The position numbers and the translations under genes are program-made. A stretch of DNA of 64,000 nucleotides, from contig NZ_VIFV01000002.1 in NCBI RefSeq assembly GCF_007004625.1, positions 124,001 through 188,000 on the forward strand, in the 5' to 3' direction. Of this stretch, positions 17,086 to 25,866 are shown one piece after another. This DNA is from Planococcus salinarum. GTDB taxonomy: Bacteria; Bacillota; Bacilli; Bacillales_A; Planococcaceae. The notes beneath the pieces are model-generated. The model was not told where the DNA came from. It ran no database searches and worked only from the letters and a program-made list of their open reading frames with translations. How positions within the stretch are numbered: the first letter of the stretch is position 1; every line of letters starts with the position of its first letter.

Positions 17086-17742
17086 ATGAACAAAAAAAGA
17101 ACTAAAAAGAACGGCCGCAAAAAAATAATTTTGTCAGCCCTGGCCCTATCAATGATAGTGTTTGGCCTTTGGTTCAGCAGCACGAATGCCGCCTCTTTCC
17201 TGAAAGGCTATATGATTTTCAAAAGCGGACAGGTCGATGAAGTGGAAGTCATTGCAAAAACTGCTTCTTCCAATGAAACCATCAGCCTGCCCGAACAAGA
17301 GGACGATGCAGAAGAAATTCTCTATCCGGTGCGTCCTGAAAAAGGGGAGAATATCGGAAATCTTCTGATTCCTAAGATTGAAGCCACGTTGCCGATTTTT
17401 CATGGATCAGATGAAGATGAGCTGGCAAAAGGTGTCGGCCATTTTGCTGACAGTGTCCTGCCTGGTGAAAATGACAATTCGGTTCTTTCCGGCCATATGG
17501 ATACTGTATTCCGCAGGTTGGGGGAAGTCGGAAAAGGCGATCTTCTGACGGTGGAAACATCAGCGGGGACGTTTACGTATAAAGTGAGAAAGACGCGCAT
17601 TGTGGACGCGGATGACCGGACAGTGATTGTGCCGAAACCGAAAGCTACACTGACGGTATCGACGTGCTATCCTTTCGATTTCATCGGCTCTGATGCACCC
17701 GAGCGCTTTATCCTGATTGCGGATCTGGTTTCGAAAGAATAA
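17086..17742 (+). CDS. Class D sortase
   Basis: 218 aa. N-terminal membrane anchor, then the sortase domain from about residue 85. Catalytic His in SGHMDT, Cys in STCYPF and Arg in PERFI are present. It follows the LPKTA protein by 3 bp, so it is its dedicated transpeptidase. Class D enzymes of Bacillus prefer LPXTA-type signals, which agrees with the substrate. A strong terminator follows. Confidence 0.92.
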   Translation: MNKKRTKKNGRKKIILSALALSMIVFGLWFSSTNAASFLKGYMIFKSGQVDEVEVIAKTASSNETISLPEQEDDAEEILYPVRPEKGENIGNLLIPKIEATLPIFHGSDEDELAKGVGHFADSVLPGENDNSVLSGHMDTVFRRLGEVGKGDLLTVETSAGTFTYKVRKTRIVDADDRTVIVPKPKATLTVSTCYPFDFIGSDAPERFILIADLVSKE

Positions 17743-17787
17743 CAAAAGCGCCTCATTGCATCCATTGCAGTGAGGCGCTTTTGTTGA
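17741..17787 (+). terminator. Terminator of the LPXTA-sortase operon, copy 1
   Basis: Stem AAAGCGCCTCA / TGAGGCGCTTTT with a small inner hairpin TTGCA/TGCAA. A 36-bp stretch of it (17747-17782) is repeated exactly at 18313-18348. Confidence 0.9.
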
Positions 17788-18310
17788 GAAAGAAAAAATG
17801 AAAACCGATATTGCGCAAAACAGCTTCGCTTTCCTGGGGGCTCGCGCTGAGCTAACTCGGTCTCGTTTCACTTCGTCCGAGTGGATCTCAGCACTTCGCT
17901 TGGTCCCCTGGGAGTCTTCGCTGTTTTGCTCCATATCTCAGATTGCTCTTTATCAAGGAATATCTGTATAAGCCTGTTTCAAGAAGCAGACACCCCAATT
18001 CTACACAGCACCAGAATGAAGCGTCAGGCGGCGAAGAGCAAAGATGTGCTCCTGCATCGCTGCGCTGCTTCGTCGCAAAGACTTGTCCTCGCAAGCTTCG
18101 GCCAATGTCTTTCCTGCGGGAACCAGAGCGAGTCCTGAGACCCCGCAGGGAAGGTTTGACCGAACAGCATTCGGTCGAACCTTTGCGACGAAGCGTGAAA
18201 CGCTGCAGGAGCATCGGTTTTCGAAGCGACTGAGGAGGCTTAGGCCGCTCCCCGCGGAAAGCGTCCGCCTAGAGCGTAATGATTAGAGAAGTTGATAGTT
18301 TCTCGAAAAT
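17780..18310. repeat. Long structured intergenic repeat, copy 1
   Basis: Left end TTGTTGAGAAAGAAA then CGATATT-CGCAAAACAGC; right end with GCGTAATGATTAGAG and TTTCTCGA. Inside are two long hairpins: GCAAAACAGC/GCTGTTTTGC enclosing GCTGAG..ACTCGG/CCGAGT..CTCAGC, and TGCTCCTGCA with GCTTCGTCGCAAAG pairing with a far copy near 18180-18215. Copies 2 and 3 lie at 43353 and 63172. It has no convincing gene. Confidence 0.85.
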
Positions 18311-18312
18311 AT

Positions 18313-18350
18313 AGCGCCTCATTGCATCCATTGCAGTGAGGCGCTTTTTA
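18313..18350 (+). terminator. Duplicate of the sortase operon terminator
   Basis: Identical over 36 bp to 17747-17782, on the far side of the long repeat. It may still terminate transcription leaving the repeat. Confidence 0.9.
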
Positions 18351-18490
18351 CTATTTTCAAAAATAGGGATTCCTCTCCCGGCGGCTTTCATCCAGTCACT
18401 TTCTAAATTTCAAAAACAGTATAACCGACTTGCCCCGCACTTTCCGGTAGCTCTTTGCCGTCAGGCGTTTGAATTGTGAGAGATGGTGAA

Positions 18491-19408
18491 TTAGTTTCCG
18501 TACTTTTGATCCTTCATTTTCAGTGGTGTGAAATAATTTTCGGAGCCTTGCCACTGCAGCTCGGCTCTCAAAACTTCGAAGGTCGACCGGAAGAACTGCT
18601 GTACACTTTCACTCGGACTCTCCTTTTCGGCCACCGTGTCCAATGCCAAAAAGTATTCGCTTTTCGATTTGTCGTAATAGGCTTCCGGAGGCTTCACAGA
18701 CGGATGGTTCAAATCTTTGTAGAGAAATGGGTAAGACAGGACAAAAAAAGCGGTTGTATCCGTCAATTCGTCGCCGGGCCAGAAGCCGTATTCAATCATC
18801 TGCTCGTCAAAAGCTGCTTTCTCGATAGTTTTGTCTTCGGGATACGGCTCCATTATGCCCGGCAGGATCAGCATCGACACATCGAAGGTGCCCCAGAACA
18901 ACGCCGGCTTCATTTTCCGGCAACGCATCGGCGCAATAAATTTCGATTGCTCAAGCAGCGCAAACTGGAACAACCTCAATCCCCGAAGCGCATTGGGCTG
19001 ATCCAATTCGCGCGGCACCTCGTCTTCATCGAATGGCGTGGTATAGGGCATTTCCTGCGGCTTCGGGTTGATTGCCAAAGGGATGTCCTGTGCTTTCAAG
19101 GCTGAAAAAATCTCTTCATAATACTGTTGGATCGATTTGGACGTCTTCAGCTCAATGTTTTGAACGTTTCCATCCACGTTGATCGCGATGCGGCTGTTCC
19201 GGATATCGACGTCAATCTGGAAGGCGCGGCTATTCGCGAACAACAAGCCGGTGCCGAAGCCGTCAGGTGTGACGGTCAATGCCACATGCGCCCATTGCGG
19301 CTCCTGTGGCGCCGTCTCCAATTTCACCTTTCCGAGAATCTGGGAAATCAAATGCAAGGTGAATTTCGTTTCCGCCCATTCCGAATGGTGGATCACATCA
19401 ATCTTCAT
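18491..19408 (-). CDS. DUF5996 family protein
   Basis: 305 aa, soluble, no signal peptide. Conserved-looking blocks include EWAETKFTLHLISQILGKVK near the start, HVALTVTPDGFGTGLL, and a WGTFDVSMLILPG core. The function of DUF5996 proteins is unknown. The start was moved to ATG 19408 because GGAGGAG precedes it. It stands alone on the minus strand, downstream of the floT terminator. Confidence 0.75.
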   Translation of the reverse strand: MKIDVIHHSEWAETKFTLHLISQILGKVKLETAPQEPQWAHVALTVTPDGFGTGLLFANSRAFQIDVDIRNSRIAINVDGNVQNIELKTSKSIQQYYEEIFSALKAQDIPLAINPKPQEMPYTTPFDEDEVPRELDQPNALRGLRLFQFALLEQSKFIAPMRCRKMKPALFWGTFDVSMLILPGIMEPYPEDKTIEKAAFDEQMIEYGFWPGDELTDTTAFFVLSYPFLYKDLNHPSVKPPEAYYDKSKSEYFLALDTVAEKESPSESVQQFFRSTFEVLRAELQWQGSENYFTPLKMKDQKYGN

Positions 19409-19433
19409 GCCATTCTCCTCCTGTCTCAGGATC

Positions 19434-19468
19434 AAAAAATGGCCAGCTCCTGTGGATAAGAGCTGGCC
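19434..19468 (-). terminator. Terminator downstream of floT
   Basis: Minus strand GGCCAGCTC / GAGCTGGCC followed by ATTTTTTG. A DnaA box forms the loop. Confidence 0.75.
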
Positions 19469-19551
19469 GTTGCCGTTTTTTACTTATCCACAGTGGATAT
19501 TCGACATAGATATGAAATCTCCTTTATCCACAGAAAAAATTCTGTGGATAA
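19451..19551. promoter_or_regulatory. Cluster of four perfect DnaA boxes
   Basis: TTATCCACA or its complement occurs at 19451-19459 (-), 19484-19492 (+), 19524-19532 (+) and 19543-19551 (-). The last two form one inverted repeat. There is no dnaA or dnaN nearby, so this is not the classical origin. It fits a DnaA-titrating or regulatory cluster of the kind known in B. subtilis. Confidence 0.8.
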
Positions 19552-19575
19552 TTCAACGAATGGACAATAGGCTGA

Positions 19576-21087
19576 TTATTTCTCTTCTTTCAGTTCCTCA
19601 TCGGATTCCTCACTCGGTGCATCTTCCCTGTTTTCTGCCTCCGGCTGATTTTCTGGCTTTGGATTTTGAACAGGATTGACAATTTCAGCCGGCGCTTTGC
19701 CGACATAGGATTTCAATAACTCCCCGATATCAATGCCCGTCATTTCTTTCAACGGTTCCTGCATATCAACCATCGTTTTGGTGACACTGCGGCCGAAGGA
19801 AGGGATTCCCTCGCCATTGCCGGAATCGATGATTTTTACGGAATCGATGTTGTTGAGTGGCTGAGCGACTTTTTCTGCGAATACCGGAAGCATGTCGATC
19901 AATTTCTCGGTGATGATAACATCGCCGTGTTCCTCCATCGCTTCAGCGAGCAATTTACGTGATTCAGCTTCCGCTTTGCCTCGCTCACGGATGACTTCCG
20001 CTTCCGCGGCACCTTCGTCACGACGAATTTTCGCTTTCGCTTCCCCGCTGATGACAGCTTTACGGGCTTCCGCTTCTGCGGAACGTGTTGTTTCGTAATA
20101 AGTGGCATCCACTTTCGTTTTGCGGACTTTGCTTTCCTCTTCTTCCAATGTAACGGCGCGTTCCCGCTCCATGAATTTCAGGTTCAATTCCTCGTCCTGG
20201 ATTTCTTTTGCAAGCTTCACTTTTTCAAGTTCATAAGACTGTTCGGATTTCGCCCGCGCCCGTTCTGTTTCTTCTTTAAACGCGGCATCCTTGATGTCTT
20301 TTTCTTTCCGCGATTCCGCAATGGAAATTTGGCGCTTGTACTCTTCTTCTTTCGCTTCCTGATCGGTGCGCGCCCGTTGGATCCGGGTTTCGCGGTCTGT
20401 TTCCGCTTCTGCGATTTCAGCCCGCTTGCGAACTTCAGCAATCCGCGGCCGGCCGAGGTTCTCCAGATAGCCGTTCGTCTCATCCGCATCGCGCAAGTCC
20501 GTCAGCCCAAGGGACGTGATTTTAAAGCCCATTAAATCCAATTGCTTTTGCGCAACTTCCTGGACGTCCAGATTGAATTTCTCCCGGTCGCCGTTAATGT
20601 CTTCGACTGTCATTTTCGACAGAATCGCCCGCAGATTACTGCCGAGCACTTCGATGATTTCCGTCTCGATTTCGTTCTGCTCCTTGCCGAGGAATTGCTC
20701 GGCGTAATTCGCGATGCCGTTCAGCGTATCCGCCACTTTCACCATGGCTACGGCATCCGCCACAATCGGCACACCCGCAATCGTATACACACGCGGTGTC
20801 GAAAGCTTTAATTGGAATGAAGTCAGATTGACCGGTGTGGAAGTCTGGAAGCGGCGCAGGCGGTAACCGCCGCCCCGGATGATCTTCATCGACCGCCCTT
20901 CTTCATCGTTGAATATATTCGTGTCTTTTTCAGGATCCCCCAGTTTCGGACCTGTAATAATCAATGCTTCGTTCGATTTGGCTGTACGGTAACGGAATCT
21001 TACCCAGAAAAAGTACCCGATTCCGGCCAGTACTGCGACGATCAGCACCGCAATTCCCAGTGTGGCGTATCCGATTGACTCTAACAT
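19576..21087 (-). CDS. floT: Flotillin FloT
   Basis: 503 aa. N-terminal membrane anchor (residues 8-30), SPHB/PHB domain to about residue 200, then a long Glu/Arg/Lys/Ala-rich coiled coil (about 220-400) and a conserved oligomerisation region before an acidic tail (EESDEELKEEK). It scaffolds functional membrane microdomains in Bacillus. Often a NfeD protein gene accompanies floT; none is adjacent here. Ribosome site GGGGAG. The tail is rich in Pro and Glu and probably flexible. Confidence 0.92.
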   Translation of the reverse strand: MLESIGYATLGIAVLIVAVLAGIGYFFWVRFRYRTAKSNEALIITGPKLGDPEKDTNIFNDEEGRSMKIIRGGGYRLRRFQTSTPVNLTSFQLKLSTPRVYTIAGVPIVADAVAMVKVADTLNGIANYAEQFLGKEQNEIETEIIEVLGSNLRAILSKMTVEDINGDREKFNLDVQEVAQKQLDLMGFKITSLGLTDLRDADETNGYLENLGRPRIAEVRKRAEIAEAETDRETRIQRARTDQEAKEEEYKRQISIAESRKEKDIKDAAFKEETERARAKSEQSYELEKVKLAKEIQDEELNLKFMERERAVTLEEEESKVRKTKVDATYYETTRSAEAEARKAVISGEAKAKIRRDEGAAEAEVIRERGKAEAESRKLLAEAMEEHGDVIITEKLIDMLPVFAEKVAQPLNNIDSVKIIDSGNGEGIPSFGRSVTKTMVDMQEPLKEMTGIDIGELLKSYVGKAPAEIVNPVQNPKPENQPEAENREDAPSEESDEELKEEK

Positions 21088-21249
21088 TCGTGCATCTCCC
21101 CTTTGAATGGATTCTTATTTGAAACTCAAATAAGTAAGTGCAGCGAGTTTTGAATTTTACTGCCTGTTATTTTATACGGAGAGAATTGGAAAACGTTTCA
21201 ATAAATTTGGAAATTGGCGTTATTTTTTGAAGTAATACAACAAATAAAA

Positions 21250-21305
21250 GGAAAGGAAGGGAAGGGAGACGCCGCTGACCTGGCGTTACCCTTCCTTCGT
21301 CTTTT
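21250..21305 (-). terminator. Probable terminator after the serpin gene
   Basis: GAAGGAAGGG / CCCTTCCCTTC stem with a long inner hairpin GACGCC/GGCGT(C). The T-rich tail is weak. Confidence 0.55.
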
Positions 21306-21331
21306 GTAATTTCCCAGCACAACGAGTTCTG

Positions 21332-22591
21332 CTACTCGGGGTTCTCAATCGAACCCATGAACAGGATCACGCCGGTTTCTTCATCGGTAATTGCGAAGAA
21401 GAACGGCCGGTTTACATTCAATTCAAATGGTGGCTCCGCTGGCGCTGATTCACCAACGGCTACAGAAGTGGCCGCAGCGGCTTCAGTTCCTTCTTCGCTC
21501 ACGTTGATAAAACTTTTCTGTTTCACTTCACTGATGAACAAGCCGCCGCTCGATTCGAACATGTTCGATAAGTCAACACCGTCGAAGGCGGTTTCCATGC
21601 CAAGGTCCTTTAAGGTATCATTCAAAACCTTTTCATACTCCAGTTCGAATTTCGGCAGCATCACCATGCCCTGCTTCATCTCGAATCGGCTCAACCAATC
21701 AGCCCATTCCTCTTCGGTCATCGCTTCTTTGAACTCATCCAGCGAAGAGGTTTCAGCCGGCAGAAAGACGTGCATATTCATCTCCCCTTCTCCGTACGGG
21801 AGTGAGACCGCCTGGAAATTTTCGGTCTCCAGATAGGAGAGCTCTGCTTGCAAGGCCATGAGCGGAACTTGGACCGTTGAACCGTCACTTAGGTGGAAAG
21901 GCCTTTCCTCTGTCGCTTCCTCGGAAAACGGGTACTGCCACGCGCCATTAAAGTAAATCGCATTCAGCAGCATAGTCACCAAATTGCCGGGCAGCGGCTT
22001 GCTTGCCATTTCTTTGATCTTGTCATTCGTCGCGTCGCTGACCCAGTCATTGATCGCATCTGCTGAAGCTGGATCCGTGATGTCGATGGTTTCTATTTTG
22101 GCATTATAGTAATCCTGGCTGCTTTCAGTAAAACTCTCACGAAACGTATAGCCTTCCTTGACCCAGATGGAATTCGCGATATTCAACTCGATATCCTCGG
22201 AATCGCTGGCCAGCTTCGTGACAAGGGATACATTGGCTCGGTTCATTTCTTCAGCGCTTAGCCCTTCCGCCTCGAGCACTTGCGCTATTTCATCTTTAGT
22301 TGCGCCGTCCGCGCCGTTATAAACCATGGCCAGCGCCATATACAAACTTGTTGGCGACACAAAGATATTCCCTTCTTCTCTTGCCGATAAATCCTGCAGC
22401 AATTTCATGCCGAGAACATTGTTTGCCTCCGCAATCAGTTCATAATCCGTCTCGCCAAATTCCACGTGATCCGCAATCTTCATGGTGGGAGCCCCTGTTT
22501 TATCAGTGTCTGCTTCATCTTGCCCGGTGCCGCAGCCAGCAGTGCCGGTGAGTAATCCTGTGACAATCAAGAATGGTATTAACTTTTTCAT
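21332..22591 (-). CDS. Serpin (serine protease inhibitor), lipoprotein
   Basis: 419 aa. Signal peptide with lipobox TAGC, so it is tethered outside the membrane. Serpin blocks: NIFVSPTSLYMALAMVYNGA, LLNAIYFNGAWQYPF, LPKFELEYE and NVNRPFFFAI. The reactive loop hinge EEGTEAAAATS has the small residues that mark inhibitory serpins. Counting 17 residues from the hinge Glu puts P1 near the Ser of GESAP, which would suit a subtilisin- or elastase-like target; this placement is uncertain. Bacterial serpins are uncommon. Ribosome site GGGAGGG. Confidence 0.93.
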   Translation of the reverse strand: MKKLIPFLIVTGLLTGTAGCGTGQDEADTDKTGAPTMKIADHVEFGETDYELIAEANNVLGMKLLQDLSAREEGNIFVSPTSLYMALAMVYNGADGATKDEIAQVLEAEGLSAEEMNRANVSLVTKLASDSEDIELNIANSIWVKEGYTFRESFTESSQDYYNAKIETIDITDPASADAINDWVSDATNDKIKEMASKPLPGNLVTMLLNAIYFNGAWQYPFSEEATEERPFHLSDGSTVQVPLMALQAELSYLETENFQAVSLPYGEGEMNMHVFLPAETSSLDEFKEAMTEEEWADWLSRFEMKQGMVMLPKFELEYEKVLNDTLKDLGMETAFDGVDLSNMFESSGGLFISEVKQKSFINVSEEGTEAAAATSVAVGESAPAEPPFELNVNRPFFFAITDEETGVILFMGSIENPE

Positions 22592-22756
22592 AAGTAACCC
22601 TCCCTTTACCGCAGTAGACTGGAAAACAGGTGAAAAAGTTACATGTCTTTTATTGAAAGTGCCGGCCGGCAGATTCCTCAGCAGCCATCTCTTTCACCCA
22701 CCGCGGCCAGGCCGCGAGATAAAGCGGCAAATCAGCCGGATGGTGCTGTCCCACAT

Positions 22757-23314
22757 TCAGACCCGCAAAACCCGCACCAGCAGCCGGTTCATATCCGCTG
22801 CGCTTTGCGCGAAGTCCTGGCGGTGCCATTCGATGGCGAGGCCAAGAATTGCGTTGGCCTGATAAGCGCTGAGCATCGCGATGTCGATGTCGATGCCCGA
22901 CGCGTAATGTTCCCGGATGTCGTTTCGGATCAATTGCTGCACATGGTCGAACAGCAGGTAATAATAGGACAGCGGCACGGTTTTCGAGAAAACGATGCGG
23001 TAAAACGGCTGGTAATGTTCAATGTGGTGAAAAATGCGGATCGTGGACGGATTCAAATTCTTCGAAAGCAAATTCTGTTCGTGCCTGTAAGGCTCCAGAT
23101 AGGATTCTCCGAGGTCTTTCATGATGGATTTGAAATACTCTTCAAACAGGTTTTCGACCTGGCCGTAATGCGCATAAAACGTGCCCCGGTTCACATTCGC
23201 GAGTCGGCACAGCTCCGTTACGGAAATCGAATTCAACCCCTTGTCCTTCAATAAAATCATCAACGCTTTCCGCAATGCTTCCTTTGTTTTATAAACACGC
23301 AAATCCACCTTCAT
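22757..23314 (-). CDS. TetR/AcrR family transcriptional regulator
   Basis: 185 aa. HTH SVTELCRLANVNRGTFYAHY, followed by a helical ligand domain with aromatic YYYLLFDHV region (TetR_C_8-like). The start is ATG 23314 after AAGGAGTG, not the longer frame. Divergent from an SDR gene, with a palindrome between, so it probably represses that gene. Confidence 0.9.
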   Translation of the reverse strand: MKVDLRVYKTKEALRKALMILLKDKGLNSISVTELCRLANVNRGTFYAHYGQVENLFEEYFKSIMKDLGESYLEPYRHEQNLLSKNLNPSTIRIFHHIEHYQPFYRIVFSKTVPLSYYYLLFDHVQQLIRNDIREHYASGIDIDIAMLSAYQANAILGLAIEWHRQDFAQSAADMNRLLVRVLRV

Positions 23315-23408
23315 CTTTTCACTCCTTAACGAACAAAATTTGCCTTTTTTGTAGGTTACTGAACATTTTCGCTCTTTTTGTTTATTGAATATTCTAACTT
23401 TTGAGCGC

Positions 23409-23425
23409 TGTACTTTTAGTGTACA
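23409..23425. promoter_or_regulatory. Candidate TetR operator
   Basis: TGTAC and GTACA separated by seven bases, in the short space between the divergent TetR and SDR genes. Confidence 0.5.
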
Positions 23426-23456
23426 CTTGCTCATTAATTATGAGGAGGTTTTATTG

Positions 23457-24218
23457 ATGAGATTGGAAGGAAAAGTTGCGGTAGTTACAGGGGCAGCATC
23501 CGGAATGGGCAAAGCGATTGCGGAATTGTATGCGGCTGAAGGCGCGAAAGTGATCGTCGCGGATATGAATTTTGACGGCGCGGAAGCAGTGGTACAGGGC
23601 ATTTCATCGAACGGCGGAACGGCCAAAGCGGTGAAAGTGAATGTCACGAGCCAGGAAGACATCGACAACATGATCGACACAGCGGTAAACGAATTTGGCA
23701 CATTGGACATTCTGGTCAACAACGCCGGCATCATGGACGGTTTTGAGCCGGCCGGTGAAATCACGGATGAAAAATGGGACCTGATTTTTGATGTGAATAC
23801 AAAAGGCGTCATGCGCGCCACGCGCAAAGCGATTCCGATCTTTCTTGAAAAAGGCAAAGGCGTCATCATCAATACGGCGTCAACGGGCGGCTTGAACGGC
23901 GCCCATGCAGGAGCTACGTATGGCGCTTCGAAACACGCCGTGGTCGGCTTCACGAAAAACACCGGCTATATGTATGCGGGTTCCGGAATCCGCTGCAACG
24001 CAATTGCACCGGGCGGCGTGGAAACCAATATCGGTTCCACGATGTCAAACATCAGCGAATTTGGCGCCGGCCGTCTCCAGCCTGTGCACGGCTTAATGCC
24101 ACGATCCGGCAAGTCGGAAGAAATCGCGCAAGTTGCCTTGTTCCTCGCGTCTGACGACTCAAGTTTCATCAACGGCACGGTGATTGTGGCAGATGCGGGC
24201 TGGACGTCTGCGTTTTAA
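23457..24218 (+). CDS. SDR family oxidoreductase
   Basis: 253 aa classical short-chain dehydrogenase. NAD(P)-binding TGAASGMG, NNAG, catalytic Ser in INTAST, Tyr and Lys in YGASKH, and the C-terminal FINGTVIVADAGW. Glucose/3-oxoacyl-ACP type fold; the substrate is unknown. The start is ATG 23457 after GAGGAGG. Probably controlled by the divergent TetR protein and so likely a detoxification enzyme. Confidence 0.92.
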   Translation: MRLEGKVAVVTGAASGMGKAIAELYAAEGAKVIVADMNFDGAEAVVQGISSNGGTAKAVKVNVTSQEDIDNMIDTAVNEFGTLDILVNNAGIMDGFEPAGEITDEKWDLIFDVNTKGVMRATRKAIPIFLEKGKGVIINTASTGGLNGAHAGATYGASKHAVVGFTKNTGYMYAGSGIRCNAIAPGGVETNIGSTMSNISEFGAGRLQPVHGLMPRSGKSEEIAQVALFLASDDSSFINGTVIVADAGWTSAF

Positions 24219-24230
24219 TGAAATAAGCGT

Positions 24231-24272
24231 AAAAATGCCAGTCCCGCAGCTCGCGGAACTGGCATTTTTGTT
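24231..24272 (+). terminator. Terminator of the SDR gene
   Basis: AAAAATGCCAGT / ACTGGCATTTTT stem with T-run. Confidence 0.9.
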
Positions 24273-24287
24273 GTGATTTTTGCGTCC

Positions 24288-24377
24288 GGACAGTATTTTT
24301 TGGCTGCGGACAGTATTATGTGGGTTCCGGACAGTATTTTCGTTTTCCGGACAGTATTTCGGCAGTTCCGGACAGTA
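24288..24377. repeat. Degenerate tandem array B, 5 units, core CCGGACAGTATTTT
   Basis: GGACAGTA begins at 24288, 24308, 24329, 24349 and 24370, so the period is 20-21 bp. The intervening 8-9 bases vary. It follows the SDR terminator. Confidence 0.85.
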
Positions 24378-24542
24378 AATCCATTTTTCTGGAAATGGAC
24401 AAGCAATTTTCCGTGGAAATAGCCAGTTTGACGCTAAATCGATCAACCTCTCGCCTGGTTTCAAGAACAACAGCGGAGGTTTTTCGCGGCGCGAAAAACT
24501 CCATGGTTTAAAGGAAGCCTTAGCGGCAGCTAAGGCTTTTTC
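24378..24542. other. Intergenic remnant ending in a terminator
   Basis: An open frame runs through here but has no ribosome site. A clear hairpin, GCCTTAGC/GCTAAGGC with TTTTT (24514-24542, plus strand), ends it. The gene it once served is not recognisable. Confidence 0.5.
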
Positions 24543-24632
24543 ATATTAATGGGTTTGGGTTTATGGGTGGTGCAATTAGGTTGGAAGGAGTAAAAGCGGG
24601 TCTGCGCAAGTAAACTTCCGTCCACTGTCTAA

Positions 24633-25484
24633 TTACACCCGCTCCGCAACCTCCATGTTCTTCTGAATATTCACCTGATGCGGGAATGGGATTTCGATGC
24701 CGTTCGCATCCAGTGTTTCTTTGATGGCTTTGCGCAATTCGCGTTCGACGGCCCATTGCTCGCCGCTTGTCGCTTTGGCGATGATCCGCAAGGTGACATC
24801 GGACGCGCCAAAACCCTGCACGCCGATAACATCCGGGCCTTCGACAATCGTTTCATTGTTGGCTGCGATCTTGTCGCACACCGACTGAATGACCGCGACC
24901 GCTTTGTCGATGTCTGCGTCGTATGAAATGCCGATGTCCACCAGCGCGCGCATATTGCCGCGGGAATAGTTGCTGACGGTGGTGATGTCGCGGTTCGGGA
25001 TGTAATTCAACGTGCCGTCGAAGCTGCGGATCTGCGTCGTCCGGAGTCCGACCGATTCGACAATGCCGTCGATGCTTCCAACGGTGACGTAATCATTGAC
25101 GTCAATCTGTTTTTCCAGCAGCAAAAAAAAGCCGGTGACGACGTCGCTGACGAGGCCCTGCGCCCCGAAGCCGATCGCCAGGCCGACAATGCCCGCTCCC
25201 GCAATCAAACTCGCCACGGATAAGCCGAAGATATTGAATACGGTGGCCACCAGAATAAAGATCAATACGTACGAGAAAACATTTTCCGATAAGCTCTGCA
25301 GCGTCAGCGCGCGGCCTCTTGTAACGTCACCTTTTTTCAATAATTTATCGAAAAAGCGGCCGATCACTCCATTGCCGATCGCTTTTACGATTAAAAACGC
25401 GACCAGGATACCGATAATTTGAGCGGCAATTATGCCAATCTCAATCAGCAGCCCTTCCCAGTTAAAATCTCTAAAGTTCACCAA
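24633..25484 (-). CDS. Small-conductance mechanosensitive channel (MscS family)
   Basis: 283 aa. Three membrane segments; the pore helix SLIAGAGIVGLAIGFGAQGLV has the Gly/Ala packing typical of MscS TM3, followed by DVVTGFFLLLEKQIDVNDYV and a beta/C-terminal cytoplasmic domain. It releases solutes during osmotic downshift. The start is TTG 25484 or GTG 25481; no ATG is available. YkuT-like. Confidence 0.92.
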   Translation of the reverse strand: MVNFRDFNWEGLLIEIGIIAAQIIGILVAFLIVKAIGNGVIGRFFDKLLKKGDVTRGRALTLQSLSENVFSYVLIFILVATVFNIFGLSVASLIAGAGIVGLAIGFGAQGLVSDVVTGFFLLLEKQIDVNDYVTVGSIDGIVESVGLRTTQIRSFDGTLNYIPNRDITTVSNYSRGNMRALVDIGISYDADIDKAVAVIQSVCDKIAANNETIVEGPDVIGVQGFGASDVTLRIIAKATSGEQWAVERELRKAIKETLDANGIEIPFPHQVNIQKNMEVAERV

Positions 25485-25866
25485 AAAAATCCATCCTTCC
25501 TGTTCTTTCCGGCAAAACAGCGAAAGGTGCGTTTTGCCTTACTCCTTTTCTCATTTCCTGTTCCTTTATATCATACAAGGCACTAGAATTTCATTCCTCT
25601 CTTCAATTCTCTGCCGAAAATTCTTATCTTGCCGCATCCCCACATGGCTTTGCAGCTATCAATTCTGAAACGCTACTTCGGGAGATATTTCCATTGTGCC
25701 CGCTATTCCTTCCTACTGCTCAAACTCCAAAAAAAATTCAGGTTCAAAAATCAGAAATGTGCTATTGTTTGTAAATACAAAGTGTCTTGAAAGCATTGAT
25801 GAAAGTTGAGTTTCCAGACACCTGATAAATGTTTGCATCAATCTCCAGATAGAATCAGAAAGTGTT
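25485..25866. other. Intergenic region between divergent genes
   Basis: No gene seen. It must hold the promoters of the mscS gene (minus) and the GGDEF-EAL gene (plus). A dyad AGTGTCT...AGACACC spans about 25780-25826. Confidence 0.45.

Noticed and set aside
17943-18286. Overlapping small open frames on both strands in the long repeat
   Set aside because: They follow the hairpin-rich repeat sequence, lack ribosome sites and shift frame between copies.
19451-19551. Chromosomal replication origin
   Set aside because: No dnaA, dnaN or AT-rich unwinding region; flanked by floT and a DUF5996 gene.
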